11,433 bases of DNA from the NCBI GenBank assembly GCA_002426495.1, contig DIQC01000003.1, positions 7,879 to 19,311 on the forward strand, in the 5' to 3' direction. The notes beneath the pieces are model-generated. The model was not told the DNA's origin. It worked only from the letters and a program-made list of their open reading frames with translations, and made no database searches. Made by a program: the position numbers and the translations under genes. Positions within the stretch are counted from its first letter, which is position 1. Each line of letters opens with the position of its first letter. Origin of the DNA: Thermacetogenium sp. UBA5472. Lineage in GTDB: Bacteria; Bacillota; DSM-12270; Thermacetogeniales; Thermacetogeniaceae. Shown piece after piece: positions 7,334 to 11,433 of the stretch.

Positions 7334-9274
7334 TTATGCTTCTTCATAAACATGTGTCAAATTCAGTGTAAGCACAGACTGCTCACTTTTCTGCTTTAAC
7401 ATAGGATTAATTGTGGGAAAGAAATTGTTCAGCAAGTTCCGTGCCTCATCTGCATCATTGACACCATATCCCTGCAGCACCTTTTCTAATAACAGTTTCC
7501 CATCATCCAAGCAATTATCTCCATCATGAGCAACAAAGATCCGTCTGTACTTGGTAGCGCTCATCTTTTCCTGGTCAGTGAACAGTTCCTCGCGCAACTT
7601 CTCACCTGGACGCATTCCGGTAATTTTTATCTCAATATCTTTGCCAGGTGTCAGTCCTGATAGACGGATCAGATCCTGGGCCAGATCTAAAATACGAACA
7701 GGCTCTCCCATATCCAAGACAAATATTTCCCCACCCTTGGCAAAAGAACCCGCCTGGATGATCAGCTGAACCGCCTCAGGAATAGTCATAAAATAACGCA
7801 CCATATCCGGATGTGTCACAGTGACTGGCCCTCCGTCGGATATCTGGCGCTTGAATGTGGGAATCACACTACCCCTGCTTCCCAGGACATTACCAAAACG
7901 CACCGCGGCAAAACGGCTGTTCAAGTTCTCTTCCTTACACTGCTCGTTAAAATGCTGTACTACCAATTCTGCCGCCCGCTTTGATGCTCCCATGACACTG
8001 GTAGGGTTAACTGCCTTATCTGTGGATACAAAGACAAAGGTTTCACAACTATGCTTCTTAGCAGTTGATGCTACAAGATATGTTCCATAGATATTATTGT
8101 CAACAGCATGCTCCGGAAAACGCTCCATCATAGGAACATGCTTATAGGCAGCGGCGTGAAAGACTACCTGGGGATGATAGAGCTCAAAAACCCGCTTGAT
8201 ATGGCAACTTTTTCGAACATCTGCCAGTTCAGGGAACTGCTTGATATCTGGAAAATGCTCCTTTAATTCCTGCTCAATATCAAACAGGTTATTTTCAGTA
8301 TTATCTAATAAAACCAACGTCTTGGGACTGAAACGAGCGATGTGGCGGCAAAGTTCTGAGCCGATAGAACCACCGGCACCAGTGACCAAAACATTTTTGC
8401 CTTTCAGGTACGCGGCAATACGATCCATATCAAGCTGTACGGGATCCCTTCCCAAAAGATCTTCCAACTGCACATCCCGCAACTGACTGACCGATACCTT
8501 GCCATCGATCAGATCATAAACTCCAGGCAGTGTTTTCACTCCCACTCCTGTTCCTTTACATATCTCGACAATTTCCCTAATCTTCCGTCCTGGTGCTGAA
8601 GGCATAGCAATAACAATCTCATCAACCCGGTATTCCCCAACCAAACAAGGGATGTCTTCTCTTCTGCCGAGGACTGGAATATTATAAAGATCAAGCCCCT
8701 GCTTGCGGATATCATCATCAATAAAACCAACCGGTGTCAAGGCTAAAGTAGGATGGCTGCGCATCTCCCTGGCAACCATCGCTCCCGCCTCTCCAGCACC
8801 TACGATCAGTGCTTGCTTGGGATTTACCGGAGCAGCGGCAGATTGGCCATTTTTCCCCGTTCCATTGCGATATTCCCTCAGGAAACGCATCCCAAACCTG
8901 CTGCCCCCTGTGAATACAATATTTAACAGCCAGGCAATGGGATAAATACTGCGCGGCATGGGTTTCATTGCTGCTTCTGGATAAATAAAAATATAAGCTG
9001 CGGCAATAACAACAAGGCTGGCCACAGTAACCCCCAGCAGCACATTATACATCTCTCTGATACTGGCGTACTGCCACATCTTCCGATAAAAACCGAAAAT
9101 ATAATAAACAAAAATGGTGATCACTGTTACTGAAACAGCAAAAGCTGGATAATTAACTAAATATTCCCCTGGAATAGCTCCATCGAAACGAAGGAGAAAT
9201 GCGCCCAAATAAGCAATATTTATAATAAGCGCATCTATTAGACAAAAAACAACTGTTCTTGATATTCGTTCCAT
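7334..9274 (-). CDS. Membrane-anchored UDP-HexNAc 4,6-dehydratase (WbpM/PglF/CapD family)
   Basis: A 646-residue protein with the full layout of the large WbpM/PglF type. Four N-terminal membrane segments lie at about 8-28, 43-62, 78-98 and 108-122. A first Rossmann-like domain begins with ALIVGAGEAGAMV (155-167). A C-terminal short-chain dehydrogenase/reductase domain begins with NVLVTGAGGSIGSEL (294-308). Catalytic features are AAAYKHVPMMER (374-385) and STDKAVNPTSVMGASKR (417-433). There the usual tyrosine of YxxxK is replaced by M428 with K432, and D419 and K420 are kept, as in PglF and WbpM. The family converts UDP-GlcNAc to UDP-4-keto-6-deoxy-GlcNAc, a precursor of QuiNAc, FucNAc or bacillosamine; the end product here is unknown because no partner reductase or aminotransferase is visible. 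GAGGTG seven bases before the ATG supports the start. The gene lies between gaps of 180 bases upstream and 96 bases downstream. Confidence 0.92.
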   Translation of the reverse strand: MERISRTVVFCLIDALIINIAYLGAFLLRFDGAIPGEYLVNYPAFAVSVTVITIFVYYIFGFYRKMWQYASIREMYNVLLGVTVASLVVIAAAYIFIYPEAAMKPMPRSIYPIAWLLNIVFTGGSRFGMRFLREYRNGTGKNGQSAAAPVNPKQALIVGAGEAGAMVAREMRSHPTLALTPVGFIDDDIRKQGLDLYNIPVLGRREDIPCLVGEYRVDEIVIAMPSAPGRKIREIVEICKGTGVGVKTLPGVYDLIDGKVSVSQLRDVQLEDLLGRDPVQLDMDRIAAYLKGKNVLVTGAGGSIGSELCRHIARFSPKTLVLLDNTENNLFDIEQELKEHFPDIKQFPELADVRKSCHIKRVFELYHPQVVFHAAAYKHVPMMERFPEHAVDNNIYGTYLVASTAKKHSCETFVFVSTDKAVNPTSVMGASKRAAELVVQHFNEQCKEENLNSRFAAVRFGNVLGSRGSVIPTFKRQISDGGPVTVTHPDMVRYFMTIPEAVQLIIQAGSFAKGGEIFVLDMGEPVRILDLAQDLIRLSGLTPGKDIEIKITGMRPGEKLREELFTDQEKMSATKYRRIFVAHDGDNCLDDGKLLLEKVLQGYGVNDADEARNLLNNFFPTINPMLKQKSEQSVLTLNLTHVYEEA

Positions 9275-9281
9275 TCCTCTC

Positions 9282-9287
9282 CACCTC
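9282..9287 (-). promoter_or_regulatory. Ribosome binding site GAGGTG of the 4,6-dehydratase gene
   Basis: GAGGTG on the minus strand, seven bases before the ATG at 9274, within the purine-rich stretch GAGGTGGAGAGGA. It supports the chosen start. Confidence 0.6.
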
Positions 9288-9454
9288 TATTTAGGTCAAA
9301 AAACGTCATATGTTAGAACCGTTAACCATATTCAACAAACAATAGAACATTTCCTGCATGGTACAGGTGTTCATTGGGATGTCTAGTTCATGTTATTTTG
9401 ATCACTGGTTGCAGCTGCGATACTGTTTTTATTGAATTGATATATGAATCATCA

Positions 9455-10918
9455 CTATACGCCCCTGTTCTTAATACGGTATGCTTGTACCAGTAAGAAG
9501 ATAATGCCTGCACCTATACCGGCCAATACAAAGGCCAGCGAATTATACGAACTGTACCAGACAATGGTCGGAAGCAAAACATAGGGCACTCCTTGGATAA
9601 TCTGTTTCATGATAGCAGTGAAGGTTTCCCGCACAGTCACACCAGCCATATATAGTATATAGATACAATTAAAGATGTACAGAACAGCACTCGTTATTCC
9701 AAATAAAGCTATTGTAAGAAGTGCATCGCCCCTAATACCTCCGATTATCAGAGCCACCAGGCGGGTGCTGAACAGGATAACATTGACGATCAGATACTCC
9801 CTTTGTCGCTCCAACACCGTATATGTGGTAGATATAGGTGATGATATAAAAACAAACAGCATCCATAGGCTCAACCAGCGTACATATACTCCAGCGGCCC
9901 ACCATTGTTCGCCAAATATTATAGCGAAGAGATCAGGAGCAACTACAGCAATCAGCAGAATTGGTACAAAGCCTAATGTCAGCAGTCGCTGAAACATATC
10001 TAATGTCAGCTGGCCTAAATTCCCACCATGCCGAGCTTCAGAGGCTTGGGGGAAAAACACCTGGGCGATTGAGCCGCCTATTACTCCCATTGGTGCTGCC
10101 AGAATATTCTGCCCTAGGGAATAATGCCCGACTACTGCTGGAGTGAAAAAGTATCCCAGCAGCAATGCCGGCAGCATGGTTGAAGCAGTGTTTAACATGC
10201 TCGCCCAAGAGTCAAAAAGGGGAAAGCGTTTATATCGCACCAAAACCCTTTTAAAATTCTTTATATTTACATATGATATTATTATACGCCCTTCATCTCT
10301 GATAATCTGCCAGGCTAGCTGTCCCGTAGCTACCAGCTGCCCGAAAATACTTCCTCCTATTAAACCTCCTGGCCCCGGATTAAGAACCAATCCTGCACCA
10401 AGTCGTGTGATTGCAGTTACTGTACTCTGTGTTATGGTTCGGGCCGCCAGACGCTTGAACTGCTTGCGCCGTGTGCTCCAGTAGTTGAAGGCCTGGAAGA
10501 GTCCTGCTGCAATCAGACTAAGAGGCATAAACCAGAGCCAGGATGCTAGTTCAGGGGCACCAAGGATATTTGCTATTGGTATCCGAAAAAAAGCTACCAG
10601 CACCAAGGTCAAGACCGCCATACCAAAGCATATTGATATGGATAGAGCCATCACATTTGCAGCATCTCTATCTTTTTTCGGAAGGACGATGGCTAGTTCA
10701 TAGCGCCAGCAGGCTATTACAGTAAATATACCTAATATAGAAGTATAGAGGGCAGAAACTCCGTAATCTTCTGGGCCATATAGTCTTGTGAGAATCGGTG
10801 CTACAATTATCGTCAAGACCTGGGCAAAGGTAGTGCCTGTCATTAGAGTTATGACATTGCGAGCAAAACTGCCTGCCGGTAGTTTGCTAGCTATAGTTTC
10901 TCGAATTTTATTTATCAT
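9455..10918 (-). CDS. wzx: Polysaccharide flippase (Wzx-like, MOP superfamily)
   Basis: A 487-residue, strongly hydrophobic protein with about 12 membrane segments, the size and layout of Wzx repeat-unit flippases. These move the undecaprenyl-diphosphate-linked repeat unit across the cytoplasmic membrane. Recognisable family blocks are LTRLYGPEDYGVSALYTS (43-60), YKRFPLFDSWASMLN (229-243), GHYSLGQNILAAPMG (264-278), IGGSIAQVFFPQASEA (280-295) and FGEQWWAAGVYVRWL (335-349). Export role is family knowledge; the exact substrate is presumably the unit assembled by the neighbouring genes. The ATG at 10918 is the first possible start, since an in-frame TAA stands directly before it. No Shine-Dalgarno sequence precedes it (TGCTACATATAA), unlike most neighbours, so expression may be weak. 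The stop is followed in frame by two more stops (TAG TGA TGA). Confidence 0.9.
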   Translation of the reverse strand: MINKIRETIASKLPAGSFARNVITLMTGTTFAQVLTIIVAPILTRLYGPEDYGVSALYTSILGIFTVIACWRYELAIVLPKKDRDAANVMALSISICFGMAVLTLVLVAFFRIPIANILGAPELASWLWFMPLSLIAAGLFQAFNYWSTRRKQFKRLAARTITQSTVTAITRLGAGLVLNPGPGGLIGGSIFGQLVATGQLAWQIIRDEGRIIISYVNIKNFKRVLVRYKRFPLFDSWASMLNTASTMLPALLLGYFFTPAVVGHYSLGQNILAAPMGVIGGSIAQVFFPQASEARHGGNLGQLTLDMFQRLLTLGFVPILLIAVVAPDLFAIIFGEQWWAAGVYVRWLSLWMLFVFISSPISTTYTVLERQREYLIVNVILFSTRLVALIIGGIRGDALLTIALFGITSAVLYIFNCIYILYMAGVTVRETFTAIMKQIIQGVPYVLLPTIVWYSSYNSLAFVLAGIGAGIIFLLVQAYRIKNRGV

Positions 10919-11047
10919 TTATATGTAGCAGGTAAAATGTTATGGTTGAGGTATTTGATAGTTAATTAATACAACATCCAATAACATTCCTGGTTTATTC
11001 CTTCCTTTCTGCTAGTTGAACGAGCTCTGTTTGAAAGAGTACTGTAA

Positions 11048-11433
11048 TTACTGAGCTTTTAGGTTCGCTTCTTTGTACTGTGTTACAATTCTGCATATCT
11101 CCTCCCTCGCTCGACCATTACCAAAGATATTCTGCTGCTTTTCGTTTGGCTTAAAATGTTTTGCTGTTCTGACTATAGTGTCTTTCTTTATTAGGGATGT
11201 TGTTTTTTCTCCCCCTACTAAGCAGTTCCATCCATCCTCCACCGTTTCCGGCCAAGCAGAAACTATATCCAGAGTAATACATGGTACTTTTGCAAAGTAA
11301 GCTTCCTTTTGCAAACCACCGGAGTCGGTGAGTATTTTCTTCGCATTCTTGGTTAAGATGAGCATTTCCAGGTAGCCCACCGGCTTGATCAGGTGTATGT
11401 TCGGTGTATCTGCAAGTGTTTGGTATAGGTCAT
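11048..11433 (-). CDS. wecB: UDP-GlcNAc/UDP-diacetamido-uronic acid 2-epimerase (WecB/WbpI family), C-terminal part
   Basis: The last 127 codons of a non-hydrolysing UDP-sugar 2-epimerase, entering from the right edge. The frame is open beyond 11380, where an internal GTG could be mistaken for a start; the residues upstream of it (DLYQTLADTPNIHLIKPVG) are clearly family sequence. The C-terminal UDP-binding half is visible: NIHLIKPVGYLEML, then LTDSGGLQKEA, and PETVEDGWNCLVG further on. The TDSGG and EA residues bind the uridine diphosphate in this family. The QKEA and WPETVE wording resembles WbpI and Gram-positive WecB-like enzymes more than E. coli WecB. With WbpA, WbpB, WbpD and WbpE homologues in the same cluster, the best guess is WbpI, the 2-epimerase giving UDP-ManNAc3NAcA. 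UDP-GlcNAc to UDP-ManNAc is the alternative. The catalytic residues in the N-terminal domain are outside the window. The segment before WPE departs from the usual LRDxTE wording. Confidence 0.88.
   Translation of the reverse strand, partial: DLYQTLADTPNIHLIKPVGYLEMLILTKNAKKILTDSGGLQKEAYFAKVPCITLDIVSAWPETVEDGWNCLVGGEKTTSLIKKDTIVRTAKHFKPNEKQQNIFGNGRAREEICRIVTQYKEANLKAQ

Noticed and set aside
8536..8730. 64-codon minus-strand frame inside the 4,6-dehydratase gene
   Set aside because: It is an out-of-frame shadow within an intact conserved gene, with no independent support.
9310..9338. Promoter-like TTGTTG, 17 bases, TAACAT on the minus strand before the 4,6-dehydratase gene
   Set aside because: Only 3 of 6 and 4 of 6 matches to the consensus boxes in an AT-rich gap, which is expected by chance. 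The 180-base gap is the likeliest place for an internal promoter, but the sequence does not prove one.
11048..11380. A 110-residue protein starting at GTG 11380
   Set aside because: The frame stays open to the window edge and the upstream residues are conserved 2-epimerase sequence, so the GTG is an internal valine and not a start.

Overview
This window is a stretch of a surface-polysaccharide (O-antigen, capsule or exopolysaccharide type) biosynthesis locus. Nine protein genes lie on the minus strand, so transcription runs from the right end to the left end of the window. The first and last genes are cut by the window edges. No gene is supported on the plus strand, there is no gene-free stretch longer than about 180 bases, and I see no tRNA, rRNA, CRISPR array, insertion sequence or convincing terminator. 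The organism cannot be fixed from this locus. Strong AGGAGG/AAGGAG ribosome binding sites and moderate-to-low GC would suit an anaerobic Bacillota (Clostridia-like) bacterium, but that is inference.

In transcription order the genes are: the C-terminal end of a WecB/WbpI-type UDP-sugar 2-epimerase (11433-11048); a Wzx-type flippase (10918-9455); a membrane-anchored WbpM/PglF-type UDP-HexNAc 4,6-dehydratase (9274-7334); a WbpA-type UDP-HexNAc 6-dehydrogenase (7237-5894); a fused protein of a left-handed beta-helix acetyltransferase and a DegT/DnrJ/EryC1-type aminotransferase (5894-3957); a WbpB-type Gfo/Idh/MocA dehydrogenase (3960-2938); a GT4 glycosyltransferase (2914-1721); a Wzy/WaaL-type O-antigen polymerase (1687-413); and the N-terminal part of a second glycosyltransferase (441-1).

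The genes fit one pathway. WbpA, WbpB, WbpE, WbpD and WbpI activities together convert UDP-GlcNAc to UDP-2,3-diacetamido-2,3-dideoxy-mannuronic acid (UDP-ManNAc3NAcA), as worked out for Pseudomonas aeruginosa O5. All five activities are represented here, with WbpD and WbpE joined into one chain. The 4,6-dehydratase would feed a second, 6-deoxy-HexNAc sugar whose finishing enzyme is not in the window. The two glycosyltransferases, the flippase and the polymerase are the assembly and export parts of a Wzx/Wzy-dependent pathway. From the dehydrogenase at 7237 leftward the genes are tightly packed or overlapping (1, 4 and 29 bases) and look translationally coupled. The gaps at 9275-9454 (180 bases), 10919-11047 (129 bases) and 7238-7333 (96 bases) are the only places with room for internal regulation.
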